Both the position numbers and the translations under genes were made by a program. Below are positions 16,624 through 25,204 of a stretch of DNA of 35,731 nt, in pieces. The DNA comes from Acidimicrobiia bacterium (lineage in GTDB: Bacteria > Actinomycetota > Acidimicrobiia > Spongiisociales > JAHEDJ01), in contig JARGFH010000034.1 in assembly GCA_029210695.1 (NCBI GenBank), forward strand, positions 6,301 through 42,031. The letters are read 5' to 3'. How positions within the stretch are numbered: position 1 is the stretch's first letter; each line of letters begins with the position of its first letter. The notes below the pieces were generated by a model. The model saw only the letters and a list, made by a program, of their open reading frames with translations, had not been told where the DNA came from and did no database searches.

Positions 16624-16928
16624 TGGAAGTCACTGCCGGCTGGTATATGTCGCTTGCGGCCCTCTTGTTCATCATCGGGGCAGGCGGCATGCTGATCAGG
16701 CGCAATGCGCTGATGATGTTCATGTCCATCGAGTTGATGCTGAACTCGGTCAACCTCACGTTCGTGGCTGCAGGGAAGGAACTCGGTTCCCTCGACGGAC
16801 AGCTGGCCGTATTCTTCGTCCTGGTCGTGGCGGCCGCCGAAGTCGTAGTAGGCCTGGCGATCATCGTCTCGGTGTTCCAGCACCGGTCGAGCGCCTCTGC
16901 CGATGAACTCTCGGATCTGAGGGGATAG
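16623..16928 (+). CDS. nuoK: NADH-quinone oxidoreductase subunit K
   Basis: NuoK is a small three-helix membrane subunit with two conserved glutamates in the proton path. The 101-residue protein has the helix [17 protein letters not shown], with the first Glu, and [13 protein letters not shown], with the second. The ATG at 16623 shares one base with the nuoJ stop (TGATG). A GTG 3 bp earlier is possible and would add one residue. Confidence 0.94.
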   Translation: MEVTAGWYMSLAALLFIIGAGGMLIRRNALMMFMSIELMLNSVNLTFVAAGKELGSLDGQLAVFFVLVVAAAEVVVGLAIIVSVFQHRSSASADELSDLRG

Positions 16929-16953
16929 CAATGGGCCGCTTCGCTTCGCTCTC

Positions 16954-16988
16954 GATTACCAGATACCGGGTACCGGGTACCAAGTATT
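16954..16988. repeat. Degenerate heptamer array in the nuoK-nuoL spacer
   Basis: Five consecutive 7-bp units read GATTACC, AGATACC, GGGTACC, GGGTACC, AAGTATT. The shared pattern is NNNTACC. The array fills much of the 73-bp spacer, one of the longest gaps inside the nuo operon. It has the same period as the array at 3647-3681 but a different sequence. Confidence 0.7.
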
Positions 16989-17001
16989 CGGCAGGTGCCG
17001 A

Positions 17002-18897
17002 ATGACCGATTTCATCTGGCTCATTCTCGCCTTGCCGGCCGCCGGGGCCGTACTACTGCACTTCTTTGGGAAACGGCTCGGTGAGCCTGCGGCCGGTTGG
17101 ATCGCTTCGCTGTTCGTGTCGGCCGCGTTCGTCTATGCAGTCGTGGCCGCCGTGCCGTTCTTTCAGGGAACCGGCCACCCCGAATCGGTGGTGCTGTGGT
17201 CGTGGATGCCGGCCATCGGCGCCGAGTTCGCCATCCGGTGGGATCCGCTCTCATCCCTGATGACCTTGGTGGTTACAGGAGTCGGAGCGCTCATTCATTT
17301 CTACGCCATCGGCTACATGCACGGCGACCCGCGTTTCTCCCGGTTCTTCACCTATATGAACCTGTTCGCCACCGGGATGCTCACCCTCGTTCTGGCAGAC
17401 AACTTCGCCATGCTGTTCCTCGGTTGGGAAGCCGTCGGACTCTGCTCGTACCTGTTGATCTCGTTCTGGTACACCAAGCCGTCGGCGGCCGCAGCCGGCA
17501 AGAAGGCGTTCATCGTCAACCGCATCGGTGACTTCGGCTTCATGATCGCGCTCATGATCATCCTCACGCAGTTCGGGACGCTCTCGTTTGATGTCCTCGA
17601 CGACCCGCACCTCGGACTGACGACGGGTCTGGCTACGGCAGTTGGCCTGTTGATGCTGGTCGGTGCCGCAGGGAAATCGGCGCAGATTCCTCTCTATGTG
17701 TGGCTCCCTGACGCGATGGAAGGCCCGACCCCCGTTTCTGCACTCATCCATGCCGCCACGATGGTCACCGCCGGCGTGTACCTCGTGGCCCGCAACGCGG
17801 CGATCTACGAGATGGCACCGATCGCGGCCACGACCGTCGCCACGGTCGGGGCGCTGACCGCCCTGTGGGCGGCGACGATTGCCATCGCCCAGAAAGACAT
17901 CAAAGCGGTCCTTGCCTATTCGACCGTCTCACAGCTCGGCTACATGTTCATCGGTGTCGGGAGCACCGCCTACGTGGCAGGCATGTTCCATTTCATGACC
18001 CACGCTTTCTTCAAGGCATTGCTCTTCCTCGGTGCCGGATCGGTGATCCACGCCATGTCCGACGAACAGAACATGGACAAGATGGGCGGTCTCGCCAAGC
18101 ACATGCCGGTCACCGCCACCACGATGGGCATCGCCACATTGGCGATCGCAGGGGTTCCGCCGCTGGCCGGCTTCTGGTCGAAGGATGAGATCCTCGGTTC
18201 GGCCTTCAACCAGGGCGGCTGGATGGTGGTGCTGTGGGGGATCGGACTGCTGACCGCCGGCATCACCGCCTTCTACATGACCCGTCAGTTCGTGATGGTC
18301 TTCCTGGGCAAGCCGCGGTGGGACGATGGAGTCCGTCCGCACGAGTCTCCGAAGACGATGACGGTCCCGCTGATGGCGCTGGCCGCACTGACCGTGGGCG
18401 GCGGATTCCTCAACACTCCTTTCCGGACCGGTCTGGAGCGCTACCTCGAGCCGAGTTTCGAAACTGTGGAAGGCGCCATTCACATGGCCCACCCTGCCGA
18501 GGGATCAACAGCCTGGATTCTGGCCGGGGTGGCCGTGCTGGCCGGGTTGGTGGGGATCTTCCTCGCCTACCGGCTCTATGCCGGTCCCGAAGAGCGGCGG
18601 GAGCGAGTGTTGCAGCGGTTCGCCCGCCCGATCTTCACCTGGGAGAACGCCTACTGGGTCGACCGCTTCTACGGCAAGACGATCGTGCTGCCCGGCAAGG
18701 CGGTAGCCGGGTGGGCTGCGTTCAAGTTCGATCTCGGCTTCATCGACGGGATGGTCAACGGGGTCGCCGGTCTGGTCAAGCGGTTCGGCACGATCGTCCG
18801 TCCACTGCAGACCGGCTTCGTTCGCAACTATGGCGTCATGCTCGCCGCCGGTTCGGTCGGCCTACTCGTCTGGTTCTTGAGTAGGGGCGGGTTGTGA
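17002..18897 (+). CDS. nuoL: NADH-quinone oxidoreductase subunit L
   Basis: NuoL is the distal antiporter-like proton-pumping subunit with the long lateral helix. The 631-residue protein has many hydrophobic segments and the motifs LFLGWEAVGLCSYLLISFWY, DAMEGPTPVSALIHAATMVT and MTHAFFKALLFLGAGSVIHA. The C-terminal region has the long amphipathic part and a last membrane anchor ending FLSRGGL. The start codon overlaps no upstream gene; a 73-bp spacer with a heptamer array precedes it. Confidence 0.95.
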   Translation: MTDFIWLILALPAAGAVLLHFFGKRLGEPAAGWIASLFVSAAFVYAVVAAVPFFQGTGHPESVVLWSWMPAIGAEFAIRWDPLSSLMTLVVTGVGALIHFYAIGYMHGDPRFSRFFTYMNLFATGMLTLVLADNFAMLFLGWEAVGLCSYLLISFWYTKPSAAAAGKKAFIVNRIGDFGFMIALMIILTQFGTLSFDVLDDPHLGLTTGLATAVGLLMLVGAAGKSAQIPLYVWLPDAMEGPTPVSALIHAATMVTAGVYLVARNAAIYEMAPIAATTVATVGALTALWAATIAIAQKDIKAVLAYSTVSQLGYMFIGVGSTAYVAGMFHFMTHAFFKALLFLGAGSVIHAMSDEQNMDKMGGLAKHMPVTATTMGIATLAIAGVPPLAGFWSKDEILGSAFNQGGWMVVLWGIGLLTAGITAFYMTRQFVMVFLGKPRWDDGVRPHESPKTMTVPLMALAALTVGGGFLNTPFRTGLERYLEPSFETVEGAIHMAHPAEGSTAWILAGVAVLAGLVGIFLAYRLYAGPEERRERVLQRFARPIFTWENAYWVDRFYGKTIVLPGKAVAGWAAFKFDLGFIDGMVNGVAGLVKRFGTIVRPLQTGFVRNYGVMLAAGSVGLLVWFLSRGGL

Positions 18898-18955
18898 TGG
18901 TTCTCGACCAGTCGCGAGTCGCGCGTCCGGCTATTCGCGCAGGGAGGTGCAACTG

Positions 18956-20500
18956 ATGACCTTCCCCATCCTCGCCTCCCTCATCCTCACTCCGGTGGCT
19001 GCCGCGCTGGTGGTGGCGCTGGTTCCCAACCGCCGGTCGGAACTGCACCTTCCGCTGGGAATCACGCTCTCGATGATCCCGCTTGCCCTGGCCGGGTGGC
19101 TGTTCTTCGCCTTCGAAAAGGGTGTGGCCGGCTATCAGTACACCCAGCAGGCCTGGTGGTACGAGCCGTGGGGGATGTCGTGGCATGTTGGCGTGGACGG
19201 CATTTCGCTGGCCCTGGTGGCTTTGACCGCCCTGCTGGTGCCGATCTCACTGACCGCTTCCACCTCCATCGTCGACCGCACGAAGCTGTTCGTGGTCTTC
19301 ATGCTGATATTGGAGGCGGGCCTGATCGGAGTGTTCCTGGCGCTCGACATGATCCTCTTCTTCCTGTTCTTCGAGGTCGTGCTGGTTCCGATGTACTTCA
19401 TCATCGGCGTCTGGGGTGGCGAGCGACGCATCTACGCCGCCTACAAGTTCTTCTTGTACACCGCCCTCGGGTCTGCACTGATGCTGGCCGGGATCATCGC
19501 ACTGGCCTTCTTCCATCGAGATCAAGCCGGGCTGCTCAGTTTTGACTACCAGGAACTGCTGAACCTCCAACTCAGCGACAACGCTCAGTTGTGGCTCTTC
19601 GGCGCGTTCGGCCTGGCGTTTGCCATCAAGGTGCCCATCTTCCCGCTGCATACGTGGCTTCCTGATGCCCACGTCGAAGCGCCGACCGCCGGCTCGGTCA
19701 TGCTGGCCGGCGTTCTGCTGAAACTCGGCACCTACGGTTTCATCCGGTTCAATCTGGGGCTGTTTCCGCAAGCCACAGTTGACCTGGTGCCCGTCATGGC
19801 AACACTGGCGGTCATCGGCATCCTGTACGGCGCCTATGTCGCCATCGTCCAGCCGGATCTGAAGAAACTGGTTGCGTATTCGTCGGTCAGCCACCTCGGG
19901 TTCATCGTGCTCGGCACGTTCGCGCTGACGCAGGCGGCCGTCGAGGGAGCCGTCATCCAGATGGTCAACCACGGCATCACCACCGGCGTTCTGTTCCTCA
20001 TGGTCGGCATGATCTACGAGCGGCGCCATACGAAGAAGATCGAGGACTTCGGTGGGATCTGGCAGGTCGCCCCGTGGTTCTCGGGTGTCTTCCTCTTCAC
20101 GGCCTTCGCCTCGATCGGACTGCCCGGGCTCAACGGCTTCGTGGGTGAGTTCATGGTGCTGATGGGCAGTTATGCAACGCTTCCCGTAGCCGCCATCCTC
20201 GGTGCCTTCGGGGTGGTGCTGGCCGCCATCTACTTGCTGTGGGCCTATGAACGGGTGTTCACCGGTCCGATCACGATCGAGGAAAATCGTGAGGTGGCAG
20301 ACCTCAACGTCCGCGAGGTGAGCTTGCTGGCCCCGCTCGTTGCCCTCATGCTGGTCCTCGGGCTCTACCCGAACATCATCCTGGACAGGGTGTCCCCGTC
20401 TGTCGAAGCAGTGCTCGACCGGATAGAAGCGACGACGACCTACGTGGTCCCCGAACCCGGACCGCTGTTCGAGGTGCTGGGAGGAGGCCAGGGTGAGTGA
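18956..20500 (+). CDS. nuoM: NADH-quinone oxidoreductase subunit M
   Basis: NuoM is an antiporter-like proton-pumping subunit. The 514-residue protein has about 14 hydrophobic segments and the family motifs FFEVVLVPMYFIIGVWGG, HTWLPDAHVEAPTAGSVMLA and LKKLVAYSSVSHLGF. The ATG at 18956 is preferred over a GTG at 18947 because the GGGAGG ribosome-binding site (18939-18945) is correctly spaced only for the ATG. A 58-bp spacer without recognisable features separates it from nuoL. It overlaps nuoN by 8 bp. Confidence 0.95.
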   Translation: MTFPILASLILTPVAAALVVALVPNRRSELHLPLGITLSMIPLALAGWLFFAFEKGVAGYQYTQQAWWYEPWGMSWHVGVDGISLALVALTALLVPISLTASTSIVDRTKLFVVFMLILEAGLIGVFLALDMILFFLFFEVVLVPMYFIIGVWGGERRIYAAYKFFLYTALGSALMLAGIIALAFFHRDQAGLLSFDYQELLNLQLSDNAQLWLFGAFGLAFAIKVPIFPLHTWLPDAHVEAPTAGSVMLAGVLLKLGTYGFIRFNLGLFPQATVDLVPVMATLAVIGILYGAYVAIVQPDLKKLVAYSSVSHLGFIVLGTFALTQAAVEGAVIQMVNHGITTGVLFLMVGMIYERRHTKKIEDFGGIWQVAPWFSGVFLFTAFASIGLPGLNGFVGEFMVLMGSYATLPVAAILGAFGVVLAAIYLLWAYERVFTGPITIEENREVADLNVREVSLLAPLVALMLVLGLYPNIILDRVSPSVEAVLDRIEATTTYVVPEPGPLFEVLGGGQGE

Positions 20501-21977
20501 GTTCTTCCCGATCATCGCGCAGATCGATTCGACCGCGTTCAACATCTCGTATCTGGCGATCGCACCCGAGCTGATTCTGGCTGCAGGGGCGGCGCTCATC
20601 CTCATGATCGACGTGTTCTACAAGCCACGTTCGGCCGTGCATGCCGGTCTCGTGTTCTCGACGCTGATCCTGGCGACTGCTTCTGCGATTCTGCTGTACG
20701 ACCGCGTGCAGGACGGTGCGACCACCCACTTCTCGGGAATGATCGTTGCAGACGAGTTCGCCGTGCTCGGCATCTTCATCCTGCTGGCGGTGACTGCTCT
20801 GGGACTGCTCGTCGCCTGGCCGATGGTGGAGGAACTCGGGCGGCGCGGCTCCGAAACCGTGGCGCTGGTTCTACTGTCGGCAGCCGGGTTCATGTTCATG
20901 GTGTCCGGTGCCCACCTGATGATGATCTTCCTCGGGTTGGAGATCGGATCGATCTCGCTCTACATCCTGGCCGGGATCACCCGCGACAGCATTCGATCCG
21001 ATGAAGCAGCCCTCAAGTACTTCCTGCTGGGATCTTTCGCCTCGGCGATCTTCGTCTACGGCGTCGCCCTTGCTTTTGCAGGGACGGGGGAGTTGTCGTT
21101 GAGCGGCATAGCCGAGCAGTTGCCCGCCACCGCGGTCGTGCTGAGGCCGGGTGTGGTGCTGGCCGCGATCGCGCTGATCATCACGGGACTGCTGTTCAAG
21201 GTGACCGCCGCCCCGTTCCATTCGTGGGCGCCGGACGTGTATCAAGGTTCACCGGCCGGAATCGTCGGTTACATGGCGACTGCCGCCAAGGTTGCCGGCT
21301 TCGGAGCGTTGGTGAGAATCCTGTATGTGAGCTTCGCGTCGTTCTCTGATGACTGGGGTCCTGCCCTGGCGGCGGTGGCCGCTGTCTCGATCGTGCTCGG
21401 CACGGTGATGGCGATCATGCAGACGGATATGCGCCGCCTGCTGGCCTACTCAGGTGTCGCTCATGCCGGATTCATCATCACCGGCATTGTTGGCGGGAAT
21501 CTCCAGGCCGTCTGGTTCTATCTGGCTGTGTACGTGATCCAGTTGATTGCTGCCTTCGCCGTGGTGTCGGTGATGGCAGGACCGACCGGCTCCGTGTCTC
21601 CACTGGACGACTACAAGGGTCTCGGCAGACGCTCGCCTTATCTGGCCGGTGCTTTGACGGTGATGCTGCTGGCGTTGTCCGGGATGCCGGCGACGTCCGG
21701 TTTCATCGGCAAACTCGGTGTCTTCACTTCGGCGTGGAGCGGCGGCTACGAGTGGCTGGTCATCACCGCCCTCGTGGCCTCGGTGGCCGGGTTCTTCTTC
21801 TACATCCGGATCATGGTGCTCATGTATATGGAGGAGCCGGTTCTTGCCGAAGCTCCGGGGGCCGACGTGGCGAAGCCGGTTGTTTCCCCGAATGTTGAGG
21901 TGGTCCTGGCCATCGCGATCGCCATCACCATCTTCTTGGGTGTGTATCCGACCCCGCTGCTGAACTTCCTCGGGTAG
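20493..21977 (+). CDS. nuoN: NADH-quinone oxidoreductase subunit N
   Basis: NuoN is the third antiporter-like subunit and last gene of the operon. The 494-residue protein has about 14 hydrophobic segments and the family motifs GLEIGSISLYILAG, PFHSWAPDVYQGSPAGIVGY and DMRRLLAYSGVAHAGF. The GTG start at 20493 has a GGAGGAGG ribosome-binding site 5 bp upstream, inside the end of nuoM. The 40 bp after the stop show no clear terminator before the convergent gene. Confidence 0.95.
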   Translation: MSEFFPIIAQIDSTAFNISYLAIAPELILAAGAALILMIDVFYKPRSAVHAGLVFSTLILATASAILLYDRVQDGATTHFSGMIVADEFAVLGIFILLAVTALGLLVAWPMVEELGRRGSETVALVLLSAAGFMFMVSGAHLMMIFLGLEIGSISLYILAGITRDSIRSDEAALKYFLLGSFASAIFVYGVALAFAGTGELSLSGIAEQLPATAVVLRPGVVLAAIALIITGLLFKVTAAPFHSWAPDVYQGSPAGIVGYMATAAKVAGFGALVRILYVSFASFSDDWGPALAAVAAVSIVLGTVMAIMQTDMRRLLAYSGVAHAGFIITGIVGGNLQAVWFYLAVYVIQLIAAFAVVSVMAGPTGSVSPLDDYKGLGRRSPYLAGALTVMLLALSGMPATSGFIGKLGVFTSAWSGGYEWLVITALVASVAGFFFYIRIMVLMYMEEPVLAEAPGADVAKPVVSPNVEVVLAIAIAITIFLGVYPTPLLNFLG

Positions 21978-22017
21978 GCAGGAACCCTTCCCGGACTCGT
22001 GGTAGACCGGTGCCGAT

Positions 22018-22827
22018 CTAGGCAGCGAGCGTCCAGCCAGTTTCGAGCCGGTAGAGGTACCGATCGGTCAGGTGGTTCAGCACCCGGCGGGCCGAACGAA
22101 AACGGGCGGCGATATCGCCGACCACCGGCAGCGAACCACTATCCAAGGCGGCGGCGTTGTACCAGTCGGAACCCAACGACTCCATGGCCTCCAGACCGTA
22201 CGACATGACGCTTCGATCGCACAGCGCCAGCATTTCGTCTGAGGCCTTGCCGACGGTTCGCCCGAGTTGTACGGCATCGACCGGTCGCAGCGGGTTGGTG
22301 CCGGTGTGGTCTGGGAATACACCCGTGCGGAAAAGGCTCAGATCACCCAGGCGGCGCAAGAGGACCGTCCGATCGTCCGGGAGCGCCTCCTCGAGCCAGA
22401 GAGCCATACCCAGCAAGTCGAAGGGACCGGCCGGTACCGGGGGCGATTCCGGCAGCGCGAACGAGGACAGCAGTGCAGCGAGGTAGGACGTCCGTCCGGG
22501 GTCCTGGACGAACTCGAGCAGCGGCGCAACGTCGAAGACCGGCATCCTCGATCCCGGCCCTATCCATTCATCGACATAGGTTGCTTCCCGAAGATCGTCG
22601 GCCGTTTTGTGGATCAGAACCGAGAACAGCAGGAACGGCGAAACGACGTCGGCCGGATGAGCGTGACGGTCGAGGACCTTCTCGAACACGTCCGGACGGG
22701 CCAACAGCTCGTGGATCTGCCACGGCCGGCGGCGCAGCTCGGTGGCGAGGTCGCCGGGATCCGTTCCGACGATGGCGGCCAGCGTTCCTAGATCTCGCTC
22801 GGTCAGATCATCCAGATATGAGGTCAT
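22018..22827 (-). CDS. Unrecognised soluble protein, 269 residues
   Basis: I do not recognise the family. The product is acidic to neutral, mostly helical and without membrane segments or signal peptide. The N-terminus (YLDDLTERDLGTLAAIVG and RRRPWQIHELLARPDVFEKVL) looks like a short helical domain. The middle has FLLFSVLIHKTADDLRE and a proline-rich stretch PESPPVPAGP. The C-terminus has repeated Arg-rich helices (RFRSARRVLNHLTDRYLYRLE). A GGAGA ribosome-binding site precedes the ATG and codon use looks like that of neighbouring genes. It converges on nuoN and diverges from the bactofilin-like gene across 205 bp. Confidence 0.7.
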   Translation of the reverse strand: MTSYLDDLTERDLGTLAAIVGTDPGDLATELRRRPWQIHELLARPDVFEKVLDRHAHPADVVSPFLLFSVLIHKTADDLREATYVDEWIGPGSRMPVFDVAPLLEFVQDPGRTSYLAALLSSFALPESPPVPAGPFDLLGMALWLEEALPDDRTVLLRRLGDLSLFRTGVFPDHTGTNPLRPVDAVQLGRTVGKASDEMLALCDRSVMSYGLEAMESLGSDWYNAAALDSGSLPVVGDIAARFRSARRVLNHLTDRYLYRLETGWTLAA

Positions 22828-23020
22828 TCTCGTCTCCGGGCGTTGTCCTCTGGGGTTGATGCCGACGTGGTTTCAGTTTCACCTTCTACTCGTTGTCTAT
22901 CGGCATCGAAGTGGAGCGGGTTGAATGGTTGTCAACCGATGCAGGGGCAGGCGAAGTCCTTCGGAGAACCTGATCGTGGATGACTCTGTCTCAACGGATC
23001 GGTCAACCGGGGGTGCCCAC

Positions 23021-23026
23021 TAGCCT
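23021..23026 (+). promoter_or_regulatory. Probable -10 box of the bactofilin-like gene
   Basis: TAGCCT is followed by 6 bp and then the GTG at 23033. This is the same leaderless layout as at rex. The rest of the 205-bp divergent gap (22828-23032) shows no further clear feature. Confidence 0.4.
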
Positions 23027-23032
23027 CGGCTC

Positions 23033-24214
23033 GTGCAAACCATGCGGTGGACTATCTCCATTCTCCTCACGGGGTTCTTCCTGACCGGATCGGCGGCGCC
23101 GGCGCTGGCCGCTGATCGAGCCACTGCCGACTTCGTCGTGGTCGGTGTCGACGAGGTCATCGAGGAAGATCTCTACGCAGTCGGCAACTCCGTCGACGTG
23201 CGAGGCACTATCGACGGCGACCTCATCGCCTTCTCGGGCAGCGAGGTCCGCATCGGAGGCGTCGTCACCGGCGACGTCATCGCAGTAACCGGCCGGGTCG
23301 TCATCGATGGGACGGTCGAGGGCTCGGTGCGGGCCACCGCCGGCTCGGTCTTTGTCGGCGGTGTGGTGAAACGCGACGTTGTCGTCGTGGCAGGCCAGAC
23401 GGAAGTGACGGGACGGGTGGGTCGAGATCTGCTCGTGTGGGGTTGGTCGCTCAACCTCGCCGGGTCGGTGGATGGCGTCGTCTTGGGGCAGACCCTGGGG
23501 ACCACCCGGATCTCGGGCGACGTCGGCAAGAACGTCGAGATGACCGTAGGAAGTCTCGAGGTCATGGCGGGAGCGTCGGTGGCAGGTGATCTCGGCTACC
23601 GGTCGCCCGACCCGGCGAGCATTGACGAAGACGCTGAGGTGGGCGGTCAGTTCATCCAGCGTGAACCGACCAGGCAGAACGTCCGACTGCGAGCCGTCGT
23701 GCTGGTCGGGGCGATTCTCAGCGTCCTCATCTTCATCGTCGGTGGACTGGCGCTGTTCTGGCTGGCACCACGCTCACTCGAGCAGGCGGCCGGTTCGGTC
23801 CGATCGAACCCGGTGGCCGCCACGGTGACCGGAACCCTGCTTCTGCCGATCCCGGTATTGATTCCCGCCGTCGTCGCAACGATCGCGGCAACCGCTCAAC
23901 CCGACGTCGCCTTGCCTCTGGCGCTTGCGCTGATACCCGTCGCTATCGGTGTCCTCTGCCTGTTCGCCCTTGCATCGGTGGCGGCACCGGTGCCCGTCCT
24001 GACCGCGGTGGGTCGGTTGATAGCTCCGAACCGCAGTGCCTTCTTCGGGTTTCTCCTGGGTGCCGGGATCTTCTTTGGTGCCGTACTCATACCCGTCGTC
24101 CGGTGGATCGTGATTCCCGCGGTCGTCGTACTCGGTCTCGGCTCTTGGGTGATGGGCGCCATGCAAGCGCGTGGGAGCGGCGACTGGGAGATACCCGTAG
24201 ATATTGACGCATAG
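23033..24214 (+). CDS. Exported bactofilin-like beta-helix membrane protein
   Basis: The 393-residue protein has an N-terminal signal peptide ending in APALA (about residue 27). Next comes a region of about 170 residues with short repeated strands such as VDVRGTIDGDLIAFSG and VVIDGTVEGSVRATAG, the pattern of bactofilin/polymer-forming beta-helices. After a linker there are about four membrane segments (from about 222 on) and a short acidic tail. The beta-helix would thus sit outside the membrane, unlike classical cytosolic bactofilins. Function is unknown; an envelope scaffold is a fair guess. The GTG at 23033 fits a leaderless transcript; an ATG at 23042 is the alternative. Confidence 0.75.
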   Translation: MQTMRWTISILLTGFFLTGSAAPALAADRATADFVVVGVDEVIEEDLYAVGNSVDVRGTIDGDLIAFSGSEVRIGGVVTGDVIAVTGRVVIDGTVEGSVRATAGSVFVGGVVKRDVVVVAGQTEVTGRVGRDLLVWGWSLNLAGSVDGVVLGQTLGTTRISGDVGKNVEMTVGSLEVMAGASVAGDLGYRSPDPASIDEDAEVGGQFIQREPTRQNVRLRAVVLVGAILSVLIFIVGGLALFWLAPRSLEQAAGSVRSNPVAATVTGTLLLPIPVLIPAVVATIAATAQPDVALPLALALIPVAIGVLCLFALASVAAPVPVLTAVGRLIAPNRSAFFGFLLGAGIFFGAVLIPVVRWIVIPAVVVLGLGSWVMGAMQARGSGDWEIPVDIDA

Positions 24215-24233
24215 CATGCGATAGCGATAGTCT
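24204..24233 (+). promoter_or_regulatory. Promoter for the ESX-like gene pair
   Basis: TTGACG (24204-24209), an 18-bp spacer and TAGTCT (24228-24233) make a good sigma-70-type promoter. The -35 box lies within the last codons of the preceding gene. An AGGAGCGG ribosome-binding site follows before the GTG at 24263. Confidence 0.5.
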
Positions 24234-24262
24234 GAGATCTCCACTGAGCAGCAGGAGCGGCT

Positions 24263-25204
24263 GTGGGTGACCTCCGACTGATCAATCAAACCGGGTTATA
24301 CCGGGTGGCGTCGCGGTTGGACGAAGCCACCGGCGAGCTTCAATCCAGTGCGCGTGCGCTGATGACGGTCCTCGAGACGGTCCCGGCCGTGCTCGATCAC
24401 ACGACGGCGCTTCATTCTGTGGCTGCCGCGCTCGAGGCGGCGGCCGCGGATTTGCGAAGGCGTCGCCTCGAGGAGCCACCGACGGGGCCTTTCTGCGAAG
24501 CCCCAACCATCCAGATTGACCAGCGACCGGTCGGGATGGTCGGCTTCGAAGGCTCCTCCGAGGCCTGGGGCGTCGATGCCGTCGATGACCGCGGCCGATG
24601 GTTGCGGGACTCCGTGATTCGAGGGGAGTGGAGCGGCCGGGTTGCGGCTCGACACACCGACATCCACGGGCCGCTCGGCACGTTCTCGGCTTCCGCATTG
24701 ACCGCCGAGAGCCGGGCGGAGGGGTGGATCGGGTTTGACGACTGGGCACTCGAGCTCGGTGGTGGAGCCGAGGTCGCGCTTCAGCTGGCGCAGGTCGAGT
24801 ACGGCCTCGACACGGCGTATGTCGACGTATCGAGCGAGGCATTCGTCGGCGGCGAGGCGTCGGCCTTCGGCTACCTCGACCTGGGGTTCGTCGATGGTGA
24901 CGCCGGTTTCGAGGGCGGAGTGGACGCCTTCGTCGGGATGGCCGCGACGGCAGAGCTCGGAATGGGAACCGATACGGTGGGGCTGATTGCCGGCGGAGAG
25001 GTAGGTATCGGCTTCGGAGTCGATGCCGACCTGGCGGTCGGGTACGACGATGGCGTTGCCAGCTTCGATTTCGGTGCGTCGGCGTTCCTGGGCCTAGGTG
25101 GTGGAGTCGACATGAGCTTCGATGTCGATTTAGCCGCCATCGGCAAGGTCACAGTCGACGTGATCGAGGGAGCTTCCACCTGGATCGGGTCACTGTGGCC
25201 ATGA
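24263..25204 (+). CDS. Glycine-rich protein with ESX/WXG-like helical N-terminus, possible secretion substrate
   Basis: Residues 1-75 are predicted helical and resemble the helical hairpin at the start of ESX-type substrates and polymorphic-toxin carriers (SRLDEATGELQSSARALM and LHSVAAALEAAAADLRRRR), but no WXG motif is present. Residues 95-165 hold a Trp-rich segment. Residues 170-300 are Gly/Ala/Asp-rich imperfect repeats (such as GGEASAFGYLDLGFVDGDAG and GGEVGIGFGVDADLAVGY) that look like beta-rich carrier regions. No signal peptide and no recognisable toxin domain is present. The next gene overlaps by 4 bp. Secretion is inference; an intracellular structural protein is possible. The start is a GTG behind a ribosome-binding site. 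Confidence 0.6.
   Translation: MGDLRLINQTGLYRVASRLDEATGELQSSARALMTVLETVPAVLDHTTALHSVAAALEAAAADLRRRRLEEPPTGPFCEAPTIQIDQRPVGMVGFEGSSEAWGVDAVDDRGRWLRDSVIRGEWSGRVAARHTDIHGPLGTFSASALTAESRAEGWIGFDDWALELGGGAEVALQLAQVEYGLDTAYVDVSSEAFVGGEASAFGYLDLGFVDGDAGFEGGVDAFVGMAATAELGMGTDTVGLIAGGEVGIGFGVDADLAVGYDDGVASFDFGASAFLGLGGGVDMSFDVDLAAIGKVTVDVIEGASTWIGSLWP

Noticed and set aside
19247-20605. A 452-residue open frame antisense to nuoM and nuoN
   Set aside because: Composition (Gln, Glu, His, Asp) is that of antisense to membrane-protein codons; no start signals or motifs.
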